IMG/VR virus record: IMGVR_UViG_3300025896_000073
Location: 1 to 37,915 of that record
Reading direction: 5' to 3' (one strand)
DNA: 37,915 nucleotides
Source: a virus
Shown here: one piece after another, positions 15,207-22,919 of the stretch
Layout: every line of letters begins with the position of its first letter
Numbering within the stretch: the first letter of the stretch is position 1
Program-made: the position numbers and the translations under genes
The notes under the pieces: model-generated
What the model was told of the DNA's origin: nothing
Databases searched by the model: none
What the model saw: only the letters and a program-made list of their open reading frames with translations

Positions 15207-17506
15207 TGGCCAGGCACAATAACTTCGAATTCGGCTCGGGCTTCGACCCCATCAAGCAGTTTCAGAACGCGTTGCGTCAGGGGCCACCGTGGGAGTCCAT
15301 CGTGGACTTCGCCACGCACCCCAGCTTCTGCGGCATGAAGCTATACCCGCGCCAGCTGACTTTGCTGAAACTGATCTATCTGGAGACCGAGCAGTTCACG
15401 GACTTCGACCTGACATGCATTGACGAGTGGACCAAGGGCTTCAAGGACCGTACGCATCCGATCGGCGTGCAGCCCGATGTCATGGATCGGGTCAAGTACC
15501 TCAAAGAGAACGGCTATCACCACTTCCCGCACGTGCAGGCTGTGGCCGGGCGGCGTGCATCCAAGGGCATCATCGGCGGCATCACCGGAGCCGAACGCCT
15601 CGCATACTTCTTCAGCCTGGACGACTGGCAGCAGCACTTCGGTATCGTGCCGCATGCCGTCGGCGAACTCACCGTCATCGCTACTACTCAGGCGCAGGCT
15701 GCTGATCGTCAGTTCGGTGACATTCGGCGCACCGTGGAGAACTGCGCCTACCTCAAGCCGCACATTGTGGCCAACCGCGTCACGGACTTCTACATTCGCA
15801 CCGCTGCCGATGAGCGCTACATCGAGGAGATGCAGGCCACCGGCACCTCACTGGACCGCGAATACGCCAGCCTGCACGCCCAGGCCGCTGCGACCTCTTC
15901 GACCACCAAGCGTGGTGGTAACGGCTTCGCCAACTACTACGACGAGTTCGCTCACCAGATCATGGGCACCGGGTCGTCCAAGTCGGGCGACGAGGTCTAC
16001 AAGGCTATGCAGCCCTCGCTCAAGCAGTTCGGCCTGCAGTCCTTCACCTACGTGCCATCGTCGCCGTACTCGAAGGTGGGGCGGTTCTACTCGCTGTACC
16101 AGGAAGGCTGCGTCACGCTGGATGAGTACAACGAGCGTGAGGGCAAGTTCGAGCGCAACACCTACACCGAGAAGCAGCTCGGCCTCACTCATGACGACGT
16201 CGAAGAGCAGCTGGACCTGGCTGTAGCCGATCCGCAGATGCTCATCTTCCAGCTGCCCTCGTGGGAGACCTACCGCAACTGGGACACCGCTCGCACCATC
16301 CCGTTGCGACCCAACCGCACCCGTACCTTCTCGAAGTGGAAGCGGCCCGTGCAATGGGACCCCGAGGGTGACCGGCCTGAGAACAAGGCCATGGCCCGTG
16401 AGCGCCTGAAGAACCCTGAGACCTTCAAGGTGGAGTACGGCGCACAGTTCGCTAGCGTCGAGAATGCCTACCTCAATGAGGTCATGGTCGACAAGATGTT
16501 CGACAAGCCGTGGTGGCGCAGTGAGGTCACCGAGCAGGACAAGGGCAAGTTCTCCATCATCTACCGCGCGCACGCTGACCCTTCGCGTACCAACGCCAAC
16601 TTCGGATTTGCTATCGCGCACATGGAAGATGCCCCCTGCACCGCGTGCGGGTGGGACCCCAACGAGCTTCCGCCCGGCGTCCCACCGGCCAAGAAGTACT
16701 CGCATCGTTGTAAGGCCCCGGTGCCCGGCATGGTGCTGCCGCACGTCATCATCGACAAGTTGCACGTCTGGAAGCCCGAGGACTTCCCCGAGCACACCAT
16801 CAACTACCTGACCATCGCTCAGGACCTGGGTGGATTCCTGCGCAAGTTCCCCTCCATCAAGGAGATGAGCTACGACCACTACGCCGCCGCGTTCGGCTTG
16901 ATCGACCAGCAGAAGCTGGAGTTCCCTCACATCAGGATCAGCACCAAGACCTTCACGCGCGCCGAGAACGACAAGCGGTTCGAGCGGTTCAAGGCGGCAG
17001 TCAACCTGCAGCTGGTGCACAGCTATCGTGACACCTTCTTCGATGACGGAATGAGTTTGCTGGAGAACGAGCTGAAGTTCCTCCAAGAGAAGAACGGCAA
17101 GGTCGACAAGCAGGACATCGGCCCAGTGCAGACCAAGGACCTCACCGACGCCGTCATGCAGATCACTGTGGACTTGCTCGAAGAGCACCTAGAACGCTGG
17201 TACAAGGGCAGCAACCGGGCCAGCTTCGGCTCCACGTACGCCGCCGGACTGCAGTCTGGCTCCGAGCAGCAGCGCTTGGAGATGGCTGGGGTGGGCAGCC
17301 ACCGGGCACCCGAGGATCGGCGTGCGGTGCGGGCAGCGGCCAACCGCAAGAATCTGGAGGCGTTCAACGATGGGCGCGGATACAACGACCCCTCGCGTGG
17401 CATCAGTCGTGGTGCTCGACAAGGCGTGGCGCGCATGTCGCGAGGTGACCGTTTCGGTGCCCGTGAGGGGTATTCCGGGGGTCGCAGTCGGGGCATCCGA
17501 GGCTAG
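15206..17506 (+). CDS. terL: Terminase large subunit
   Basis: 766 residues from ATG 15206 in a TGATG overlap (TTG 15194 would add four residues). A Walker-A-like AGRRASKG lies at 114-121, VIATTQAQAADRQF follows, and the Walker B is FANYYDEFAHQ with Asp246-Glu247. TYVPSSPYSK near 281 fits motif III. The nuclease half begins near 450 (IIYRAHADPS, Asp457; EMSYDHYAAAF, Asp557). A Cys/His cluster (C478-x2-C481 ... H500-x-C502) is inserted after the first nuclease strand. The C-terminal 60 residues are Arg/Gly-rich. It is the ATP-driven packaging motor and headful or site-specific nuclease. No small subunit was recognised. Confidence 0.88.
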   Translation: MARHNNFEFGSGFDPIKQFQNALRQGPPWESIVDFATHPSFCGMKLYPRQLTLLKLIYLETEQFTDFDLTCIDEWTKGFKDRTHPIGVQPDVMDRVKYLKENGYHHFPHVQAVAGRRASKGIIGGITGAERLAYFFSLDDWQQHFGIVPHAVGELTVIATTQAQAADRQFGDIRRTVENCAYLKPHIVANRVTDFYIRTAADERYIEEMQATGTSLDREYASLHAQAAATSSTTKRGGNGFANYYDEFAHQIMGTGSSKSGDEVYKAMQPSLKQFGLQSFTYVPSSPYSKVGRFYSLYQEGCVTLDEYNEREGKFERNTYTEKQLGLTHDDVEEQLDLAVADPQMLIFQLPSWETYRNWDTARTIPLRPNRTRTFSKWKRPVQWDPEGDRPENKAMARERLKNPETFKVEYGAQFASVENAYLNEVMVDKMFDKPWWRSEVTEQDKGKFSIIYRAHADPSRTNANFGFAIAHMEDAPCTACGWDPNELPPGVPPAKKYSHRCKAPVPGMVLPHVIIDKLHVWKPEDFPEHTINYLTIAQDLGGFLRKFPSIKEMSYDHYAAAFGLIDQQKLEFPHIRISTKTFTRAENDKRFERFKAAVNLQLVHSYRDTFFDDGMSLLENELKFLQEKNGKVDKQDIGPVQTKDLTDAVMQITVDLLEEHLERWYKGSNRASFGSTYAAGLQSGSEQQRLEMAGVGSHRAPEDRRAVRAAANRKNLEAFNDGRGYNDPSRGISRGARQGVARMSRGDRFGAREGYSGGRSRGIRG

Positions 17507-17532
17507 ACATTAGTAACAGGCTCTGGTACAGT
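17504..17532 (+). promoter_or_regulatory. Strong promoter with extended -10
   Basis: TAGACA at 17504-17509, a 17-base spacer, then TGG immediately followed by TACAGT at 17527-17532 (extended -10). Transcription should start near 17539-17540, the first base of the hairpin at 17540-17565. It separates the late genes from the next operon. Confidence 0.75.
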
Positions 17533-17539
17533 CGGTGGA

Positions 17540-17565
17540 AGAGATCAGCACCCCCGCTGATCTCT
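17540..17565 (+). promoter_or_regulatory. Perfect 10-bp hairpin at the predicted RNA 5' end
   Basis: Bases 17540-17549 pair without mismatch with 17556-17565 around ACCCCC. No T-run follows, and the ribosome site (AAGGAGC at about 17574) is free downstream. This position suits a 5' stabiliser of the mRNA or a protein-binding operator rather than a terminator. Confidence 0.65.
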
Positions 17566-17584
17566 AAACCCACAAGGAGCTGCA

Positions 17585-17842
17585 GTGCCCCCACGCCGTT
17601 CGTCCATGGACTATGAGTCGATGGCCACGACGATGGACAGTGACCCGTTGCAAGAGTCCCAGATTGCCAAAGCCCGTCGGACCGTTGCCGCCCAGTCGGC
17701 GCGGTTCTTCCCCGACGATAAGGACAAGGCCGTGGATTACGCCACCCACGTGATGAAGATGCTCGGCATCCATCCATCACAAGATGACGACCACGTCCCC
17801 TCGCTGGCCCCCAACATGCTGGCCAACTCCATCAACGATTGA
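17585..17842 (+). CDS. Hypothetical small protein
   Basis: 85 residues from GTG 17585, preceded by AAGGAGC at a good distance. Acidic, mostly helical, with VDYATHVMKMLGIHPS in the second half. No recognised domain. It is the first gene after the promoter and hairpin, so it is probably strongly expressed. Confidence 0.65.
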   Translation: MPPRRSSMDYESMATTMDSDPLQESQIAKARRTVAAQSARFFPDDKDKAVDYATHVMKMLGIHPSQDDDHVPSLAPNMLANSIND

Positions 17843-17876
17843 TCCTCACTCACACCCACAGGAAGAAGCTGCCACC

Positions 17877-18566
17877 ATGGCGACAGTCACACTGGAAGAT
17901 GGCTCTCAGCTTGAGCTGAGCCAGGAAGAGTTCATGCTCTACCTGCAGGCCACCGGACAGGTTGCCCAACCCAAGACTCAGGCTGAGATCATCGCCGACA
18001 AGATGATCGAGCTGCGTGCCACCGACCCTGCTCGGGCAGCCTTGCGCGAGGCCGTAAACACGGCATCAGGCAAGCTCACCGTCGCTCAGTGCGCCGAGAT
18101 CGGTGTCGCAGCCAACACTGCGATAAACGACGAGAAGCTGCTGCGCGAGAGCGCGGAGCTGGAACTGGCCTACCAGGAAGCCGACGAGACGGGTGAAGCC
18201 GTCGAGTTGGGTAATTACCTGGTGATGCCCGGAAAGCGTGTGCTGCCCAAGCACGTGCGTCCCGGCGGCGTTCCTCCTCGCCCCCGTCGCATCATCCCCT
18301 TCACCAAGCGGGAGATGGTTGTGATGGAGGTGCTCGGCAAGGCTTACCCCGAGTACATGACCACCCGTGAGATCGCCGAGATCATCGGCGAGGAGCGGTG
18401 GCAGCGAGTGACCGGCATCATCTCTCGCATCTTCACTGCGGGCCGGGGCGTCAAGCGAGGTGCCCAGCACACATGGACCTTGGAGACTTGGGCCCGTCAC
18501 GCACAGTGGGTTGTCGACGGAACCCCCAGCCGCCGCTGGCCCCCGAAAGAAGAAAGAGGAAAGTAA
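17877..18566 (+). CDS. Winged-helix DNA-binding protein
   Basis: 229 residues from ATG 17877; AGGAAGAAG lies upstream. Residues 1-100 are an acidic helical part (LSQEEFMLYLQATGQ). From about 140, FTKREMVVMEVLGKAYPEYM, TTREIAEIIGEERWQRVTGI and ISRIFTAGRGVKR read as a winged helix-turn-helix. The C-terminus ends in Arg/Lys/Trp-rich residues. It probably binds DNA as a regulator or in genome maintenance. The gene after it also encodes a helix-turn-helix protein. Confidence 0.6.
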   Translation: MATVTLEDGSQLELSQEEFMLYLQATGQVAQPKTQAEIIADKMIELRATDPARAALREAVNTASGKLTVAQCAEIGVAANTAINDEKLLRESAELELAYQEADETGEAVELGNYLVMPGKRVLPKHVRPGGVPPRPRRIIPFTKREMVVMEVLGKAYPEYMTTREIAEIIGEERWQRVTGIISRIFTAGRGVKRGAQHTWTLETWARHAQWVVDGTPSRRWPPKEERGK

Positions 18567-18571
18567 CCACT

Positions 18572-18832
18572 ATGACCAAGAAGGTCGGTCAGCCACAGGC
18601 TGCATTGCTCGAAGAGCTGACCAAGGAGCGGGACGTACTACAGGACCTGCGCGCCAGGGAGGACGAGTCCAAGGACCGCGTTTGGGCCCTGGTGCGCAGG
18701 GGGTTCGGCATGGACGTCAGCGGCGTCAAGCTGTCGAAGGCCAGCGGGCTCTCACAGTCGAGGGTCTATCAGATTAGAGAAGAAGGATACGAGCAGGATG
18801 CCCAAGAAGCGGCTGCCGCTTCCTCCGACTGA
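18572..18832 (+). CDS. Small helix-turn-helix protein
   Basis: 86 residues; AGAGGAAAG upstream of ATG 18572. An N-terminal helix (LLEELTKERDVLQDLRARED) is followed by GVKLSKASGLSQSRVYQIRE, which fits the turn and recognition helix of sigma-region-4-type or LuxR-type HTH domains. Probably a DNA-binding regulator acting with the winged-helix protein encoded upstream. The last 35 bases are overlapped by the HNH gene. Confidence 0.6.
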   Translation: MTKKVGQPQAALLEELTKERDVLQDLRAREDESKDRVWALVRRGFGMDVSGVKLSKASGLSQSRVYQIREEGYEQDAQEAAAASSD

Positions 18833-19289
18833 AGAGTGTGAGGCTGCACTTCGGCGCAGAGGGTGGAACGAGGACGACGACGGGTGTTGGATCGTCAACG
18901 CTAAGACCAACCGCGATGGTGGTTATGGCCTGATCCGCATCGGTGGCCGTCAAGGGCAATGCTACGTGTCCTCTCGTCTGGCCTATGTGGCATGGGTCGG
19001 TCCACTCTCGCCTGAGGAAGACGTCCTTCACAGCTGTGACAATCCTCCATGCATCAATCCGGCCCACCTTTCTGTTGGCGACATGCAGCAGAACCAGGAC
19101 GACATGTGGTCGAAAGGCCGAAGAGCGACGACATACTCTCTGGAGGACGCCCGGCGTGTCAGGGGCCTACGGAGTGAAGGGCACACCTACACTCGGATTC
19201 AAGAACTGACCGGCGTGAATCGGTCTCATGCCCACCGCATGGTGACCCACTCCACGTGCTGGCCAGAAAGACGAGATGCAGAAGCGTAA
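18798..19289 (+). CDS. HNH endonuclease
   Basis: 163 residues from ATG 18798 inside the end of the previous gene. The core is GCWIVNAKTNRDGGYGLI, then VLHSCDNPPCINPAHLSVG with the paired Cys and His of the HNH_3 group, followed by MQQNQDDM. The C-terminus (TTYSLEDARRVRGLRSE, YTRIQELTGVNRSHAHRMV) is a helix-turn-helix. The same architecture as the antisense HNH at 9797-10267, but clearly diverged. Probably a free-standing homing endonuclease. Confidence 0.88.
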   Translation: MPKKRLPLPPTEECEAALRRRGWNEDDDGCWIVNAKTNRDGGYGLIRIGGRQGQCYVSSRLAYVAWVGPLSPEEDVLHSCDNPPCINPAHLSVGDMQQNQDDMWSKGRRATTYSLEDARRVRGLRSEGHTYTRIQELTGVNRSHAHRMVTHSTCWPERRDAEA

Positions 19290-19446
19290 GAAGCTCAAGC
19301 GCACCCTGACCACGCGTCAGATCAGTGCGCTACGGAGGGCCCTGGATGAACAGTCCAGGGCCGTCCTGCAACGAGATCAGGCACTACAAGATCGCGACGC
19401 TCGGCGTCGCAGGAGGAGCTGGGTTGTACCACGACCTGAAGGGTGA
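19276..19446 (+). CDS. Small basic hypothetical protein
   Basis: 56 residues, very Arg/Lys-rich (MQKRKKLKRTLTTRQ ... DRDARRRRRSW). It overlaps the last 14 bases of the HNH gene and could bind nucleic acid. Support is limited to the overlap and a weak purine-rich stretch before the ATG. Confidence 0.4.
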   Translation: MQKRKKLKRTLTTRQISALRRALDEQSRAVLQRDQALQDRDARRRRRSWVVPRPEG

Positions 19447-19512
19447 GGACCTGTAGTTTCGCCTGTGCCCTTGGTGAGGTGCGCCCCGTCCTGGAGACCA
19501 GGAAGGAAGGCC

Positions 19513-19920
19513 ATGTTGCCCGAATCGCAGAGATCACGACTGACCGGCAAGGAACGCCGTCAACTTCGTGTTTCGATGAAGGCCCGAAGCTACACGCAGC
19601 CCACCAAGATGCATCCGGAAAAGACCAAGAGAAAGTGCGGAGCAACTGGCAAGATCAAGTGGCTGACCGAGTTGGACGCCAAGATCGCGATCGGCAACCG
19701 GGACGTCGCACGAGGTTCCAACTGCATGCGCAACGGCCACAGCGAGCATGAGGTCCGCGTCTACCAGTGCCCCGAGTGCGACCACTGGCACACCACCCAC
19801 CTACGCGAATACAGGGAGCCCCGTGAACAGCCCATCCCCATCAAGCGAGCCAAGCCCAAGGGGCCACACCCAGCTCACAAGGCCGTTCCGTGTGGTGACG
19901 CGCAAGCGATGGCTAGCTGA
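19513..19920 (+). CDS. Zinc-finger-containing phage protein
   Basis: 135 residues from ATG 19513 (GGAAGGAAGG just upstream). After a basic N-terminus there is TELDAKIAIGNRDVARGS and then YQCPECDHWHTTH: a C-x2-C...H-x3-H zinc-finger pattern. Small phage proteins with an AK-A+ helix followed by YRCP-C--WHLT are common in actinophages. The C-terminus is Lys/Pro-rich. It is overlapped by the ATP-grasp gene. Confidence 0.65.
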   Translation: MLPESQRSRLTGKERRQLRVSMKARSYTQPTKMHPEKTKRKCGATGKIKWLTELDAKIAIGNRDVARGSNCMRNGHSEHEVRVYQCPECDHWHTTHLREYREPREQPIPIKRAKPKGPHPAHKAVPCGDAQAMAS

Positions 19921-20767
19921 GTCGTTCGCGCCCATGGGTGCGGTGCAGGACTTCGGTTGGGACATCGACCCGGACACCGCCATGAACACCGTGTGGTGGG
20001 CCCCCGGTGCCTGGGTGGCCAGTGCCGCCAAGGCGGGCGTACATCTGCCGCTGATGTCCTGTGGCCCTCGCTGGATGGACACCCTCCCTTATCGCTACAA
20101 GGGGCGTGCTGTGGTCACCGCAGAACTGCAGAGCATCCGACATTGGGCATTCAAGCCTGAGGTGTTCCTCAAGCTCCCCGAGGCCAAGCTGGATGATTGC
20201 CCGGCCAAGGTTTACCGCACCACTCACATGGCTGACACGTTCAAGCAGTTCGACCACTATCCACCCGAGACCTTGGTGCAGATTCAGGACCCGATGAAGT
20301 TTGTCATCGAGGCCCGCTTCTGGGTGGCGCACCGGGAGATCGTTGCTGAGAGCCTGTACAAGATCGGTGACATGATCTGGGGCTACGAGGCGTTCGACAG
20401 CACGGCCACCCAGGTCATGAAGAGTGGTGGGGTCTACCGGCGGATGCGGGCGCTGGCTGAGACTGTCATCAATGATGTGATGGTTGCGCCTGGCCACACG
20501 TTGGATATTGGGTGGACCAGGGACGGTCCGTTTGTCGTGGAGGCCAACGCCGCGTGGTCGTCAGGGCCGTACAACGCCGACCCTGAGGGCATCTTCAAGG
20601 CCATCGTGGCCAGTCACGACTTCGAGGGCAAATACTCGCTCTGGGCGTGGCGACACAACCCCGTGTTCGACAACGTGCAGCCACTCAAGACACCTTTGGG
20701 CGAGCCGTGCTTCAACTGTGGTCGACGCGACCGCGACAAGACGAAAGAGAAGTGCTACCTGTGCTGA
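19823..20767 (+). CDS. ATP-grasp protein (R2K-like) with C-terminal zinc knuckle
   Basis: 314 residues from GTG 19823, with AGGGAG four bases upstream; it overlaps the previous gene by about 98 bases. The core resembles the R2K/DUF4343 ATP-grasp group: VFLKLPEAKL (nucleotide Lys), FVIEARFWVAHREIVAES, LDIGWTRDGPFVVEANAAWS with Asp228, Glu240 and Asn242 for metal and ATP. The last 20 residues are C-x2-C ... C-x2-C. ATP-grasp enzymes join an acid to an amine or thiol using ATP; R2K members have been predicted to modify peptides in phage-host conflict. Substrate unknown. Confidence 0.7.
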   Translation: MNSPSPSSEPSPRGHTQLTRPFRVVTRKRWLAESFAPMGAVQDFGWDIDPDTAMNTVWWAPGAWVASAAKAGVHLPLMSCGPRWMDTLPYRYKGRAVVTAELQSIRHWAFKPEVFLKLPEAKLDDCPAKVYRTTHMADTFKQFDHYPPETLVQIQDPMKFVIEARFWVAHREIVAESLYKIGDMIWGYEAFDSTATQVMKSGGVYRRMRALAETVINDVMVAPGHTLDIGWTRDGPFVVEANAAWSSGPYNADPEGIFKAIVASHDFEGKYSLWAWRHNPVFDNVQPLKTPLGEPCFNCGRRDRDKTKEKCYLC

Positions 20768-21540
20768 CAGAACCAACCAAGCTGGCCGTCATCGGCGACT
20801 GGCACGCGAACACCCGCTGGGCCTGCAACGCGCTGAAATACGCCAAGGATAACGGCGCAGATGCCGTGCTGCAGGTCGGCGACTTCGGCTTCTGGCGTCC
20901 CGACGACCCAGACACCCAGCCACACCTGGATGAAATCTCCGAGACTGCCAAGGCCCTCGGCATCGAGGTCCTCTGGCTGCCAGGCAATCACGAGTACTGG
21001 CCAGGCCTGCCGCATGATCCGGGCATGCTCCCTGGTCGGGGTAAGAAGCCATCATTGATCAACGGCAACCTGTTGTACCTGCCACCAGGCTACCGCTGGT
21101 CCTGGTGGGGCAAGAACTTCATGGCTGTCGGTGGTGCGTTCTCTATCGATCGCTTCATGCGCACCGAGGGCAAGGGTTACTGGCTGGAGGAGACGCTCAC
21201 CGATGAGGATGTCGAGTACGCCAGCCGTGAGCCTCATGGGCTGGACGTCATTTTCAGCCATGACTGCCCCAAGGGTGTGGACATCCCTGGCATCGGGCCC
21301 GACTCCAAGCCGCGTGGTGGTGCCTCCCTGTGGCCTCCCCTGATGCTGCTGCAGGCCGAAGAGCATCGGCAGCGCATGAAGGACATCTGGGACGTCCACA
21401 AGCCTCAGAGGTGGATTCATGGTCACTACCATGTGTACCATGAGACCTGGTATGGACCCACTATCTTCACTGGGCTGGATATGGATGGGACCACTCCCGA
21501 AACGAACATCATGTTTCTAGGGCCAGGGGATTTGAAGTGA
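20761..21540 (+). CDS. Calcineurin-like metallophosphoesterase
   Basis: 259 residues from GTG 20761 overlapping the ATP-grasp stop. All five metal motifs are present: GDWHANT (Asp13, His15), GDFGFW (Asp41), LPGNHEYW (Asn76, His77), IFSHDCP (His167) and IHGHYHVYH (His222, His224). It should hydrolyse a phosphomonoester or diester; candidates are nucleotides, cyclic nucleotides or RNA ends. It lies in a run of phosphate-active enzymes. The stop overlaps the next HNH gene. Confidence 0.9.
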   Translation: MLTEPTKLAVIGDWHANTRWACNALKYAKDNGADAVLQVGDFGFWRPDDPDTQPHLDEISETAKALGIEVLWLPGNHEYWPGLPHDPGMLPGRGKKPSLINGNLLYLPPGYRWSWWGKNFMAVGGAFSIDRFMRTEGKGYWLEETLTDEDVEYASREPHGLDVIFSHDCPKGVDIPGIGPDSKPRGGASLWPPLMLLQAEEHRQRMKDIWDVHKPQRWIHGHYHVYHETWYGPTIFTGLDMDGTTPETNIMFLGPGDLK

Positions 21541-22001
21541 CTCGTTGGGTGGTTGTGACTCGCGACGATCGCTATCTCGTTTCTGACGAGGGCGAAGTCA
21601 AGAATGCTGAGACTGGTCGCGCGCTCTCGCAGTCACCCAACGTCCAGTCCGGGCATATGCGCGTGATGATGGGCAATAGGACCACCAACGTTCACGTCAT
21701 TGTTCTGGAGTCTTTCGTGGGGCCGTGTCCCGAGGGCATGGAGACGCGGCACTTGGATGATGATCCGTCCAATAACCACTTGAGCAACCTGTGCTGGGGA
21801 ACTCGCGGCCAGAATGTGCGCGACCGAGTGCGGAACGGCATCCACAACAACACTCGGAAGACTCACTGCCCCCGCAACCACGAGTACACCGAGGACAACA
21901 CCATTCGAAGCAAGAATGATTGTGGTGGTCAGAGTCGCAGATGCAGAAAATGCCACAACGATCAGCGTCGAGCGCGCCGTCACGCTGGAAGTAAGAACTA
22001 G
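21537..22001 (+). CDS. HNH endonuclease with NUMOD4-like N-terminus
   Basis: 154 residues, GTG in a GTGA overlap. The N-terminus (YLVSDEGEVKNAETGR ... GHMRVMMGN) is a NUMOD4-like DNA-binding module; the core is NVHVIVLESFVG, METRHLDDDPSNNHLSNLCW and GTRGQN. The C-terminus carries HCPRNHEY and CRKC, a zinc-binding tail. A different subgroup from the HNH proteins at 9797 and 18798. Probably a homing endonuclease. Confidence 0.88.
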   Translation: MTRWVVVTRDDRYLVSDEGEVKNAETGRALSQSPNVQSGHMRVMMGNRTTNVHVIVLESFVGPCPEGMETRHLDDDPSNNHLSNLCWGTRGQNVRDRVRNGIHNNTRKTHCPRNHEYTEDNTIRSKNDCGGQSRRCRKCHNDQRRARRHAGSKN

Positions 22002-22028
22002 ACACAAACCCTGTAGAAAAGGTATAGT
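21999..22028 (+). promoter_or_regulatory. Promoter, predicted leaderless
   Basis: TAGACA at 21999-22004, 18-base spacer, TATAGT at 22023-22028. The first ATG of the next gene (22036) is eight bases past the -10, so the transcript would be leaderless. The CCCTGTAGAAAAGG string before the -10 recurs at 27357 and, in part, at 23746 and 33773. Confidence 0.7.
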
Positions 22029-22035
22029 AACTATC

Positions 22036-22554
22036 ATGAAAATGAGGGCGATGAAGACTGCCGCCATCGTTGATATGGATGGCACCATGGCCAACGTCTC
22101 GGGTATCCGCCACATGGTGGACGGCATCAACCAGAAGAAGGACTTCCACGCATTTCACCGCGCGTCGGAGTTCGTACCGGCCAACAAGCAGGCTATTAAC
22201 TTCTGTCGACGGCACCACAAGGCCGGTAATGCCATCTTGGTGGTGACCGCCCGCATGCTGATGTGGAAGCCCAACACCACGCGGTTCTACACGCGCGAGC
22301 TGACCGACGCCTACGGCGTCCCTGTGGAGCGTGACTTCTACAGGCCTGACGGCGACTACCGACCGGACTACGAGATCAAGAAGGAGATTCTGGCTCAGGT
22401 TCGGGAGGAGTTCCATGTGGTCGCCGCATGCGATGACAACCCCAACGTCATCAAGCTGTGGGAGGAGGAGGGTATTCCTGAGGTCGAAGTGGTGCCCGGA
22501 TGGGATCATGAGGCTGCGGCCAAGTACGCAGCGGTTGCGAAGAAGCACCGATGA
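22036..22554 (+). CDS. HAD-family phosphatase, polynucleotide 3'-phosphatase-like
   Basis: 172 residues. The first Met (22036) is used because of the leaderless geometry; Met at 22042 and 22051 are alternatives. Motif I is AIVDMDGTMANV (Asp13, Asp15), motif II AILVVTARM (Thr71), a Lys near 115-116 (YEIKKEIL) and motif III ACDDNPNV (Asp133-Asp134). This matches the 3'-phosphatase half of T4 Pnkp and the short proteins called polynucleotide kinase in actinophages; no P-loop kinase half is present. Probably removes 3' phosphates from RNA or DNA ends. Confidence 0.8.
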   Translation: MKMRAMKTAAIVDMDGTMANVSGIRHMVDGINQKKDFHAFHRASEFVPANKQAINFCRRHHKAGNAILVVTARMLMWKPNTTRFYTRELTDAYGVPVERDFYRPDGDYRPDYEIKKEILAQVREEFHVVAACDDNPNVIKLWEEEGIPEVEVVPGWDHEAAAKYAAVAKKHR

Positions 22555-22919
22555 GCACCCTTGAATGGTTCCTGTTCATCGCTCTGCTCTTCTCCGTGGT
22601 CCTCGGCATCTCGTTGGGGTATCGCAACCGCAAGCATCGTCACACCTGGACCATGTGGACTCGTGTATGGGATGACGACAGGCTGGAACTCACCCAAGAT
22701 CAGGAACGAGTGTGCGCTGGGTGCGGCCTGCGCGAGTTCAAGGCCTACATCGATCCATCAAGCCTTGCTCCGAAGATGTGCCGACCCGAGGTTGGCAGCT
22801 CCGAGCATGATTGGGGTAGGTGGCAGCCACAGAAGTACAGGTACCCCGGTGGTCGAGTTGTCGACGGCCAGAAGCGCACATGCCGCGTCTGCGGACTAGA
22901 TGAGGATAAGCACCCATGA
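22551..22919 (+). CDS. Membrane-anchored protein with two CxxC pairs
   Basis: 122 residues, ATG in an ATGA overlap. One membrane helix (about residues 4-24) followed by a basic stretch, then CAGC and CRVC pairs with a Cys/His between them. It may be a membrane-tethered zinc ribbon facing the cytoplasm. No family recognised. Its stop overlaps the PRPP-synthetase-like gene, so they are co-translated. Confidence 0.65.
   Translation: MSTLEWFLFIALLFSVVLGISLGYRNRKHRHTWTMWTRVWDDDRLELTQDQERVCAGCGLREFKAYIDPSSLAPKMCRPEVGSSEHDWGRWQPQKYRYPGGRVVDGQKRTCRVCGLDEDKHP

Noticed and set aside
15848-17188. 446-codon minus-strand frame opposite the terminase
   Set aside because: Shadow of the terminase gene; the plus-strand product has all expected motifs.
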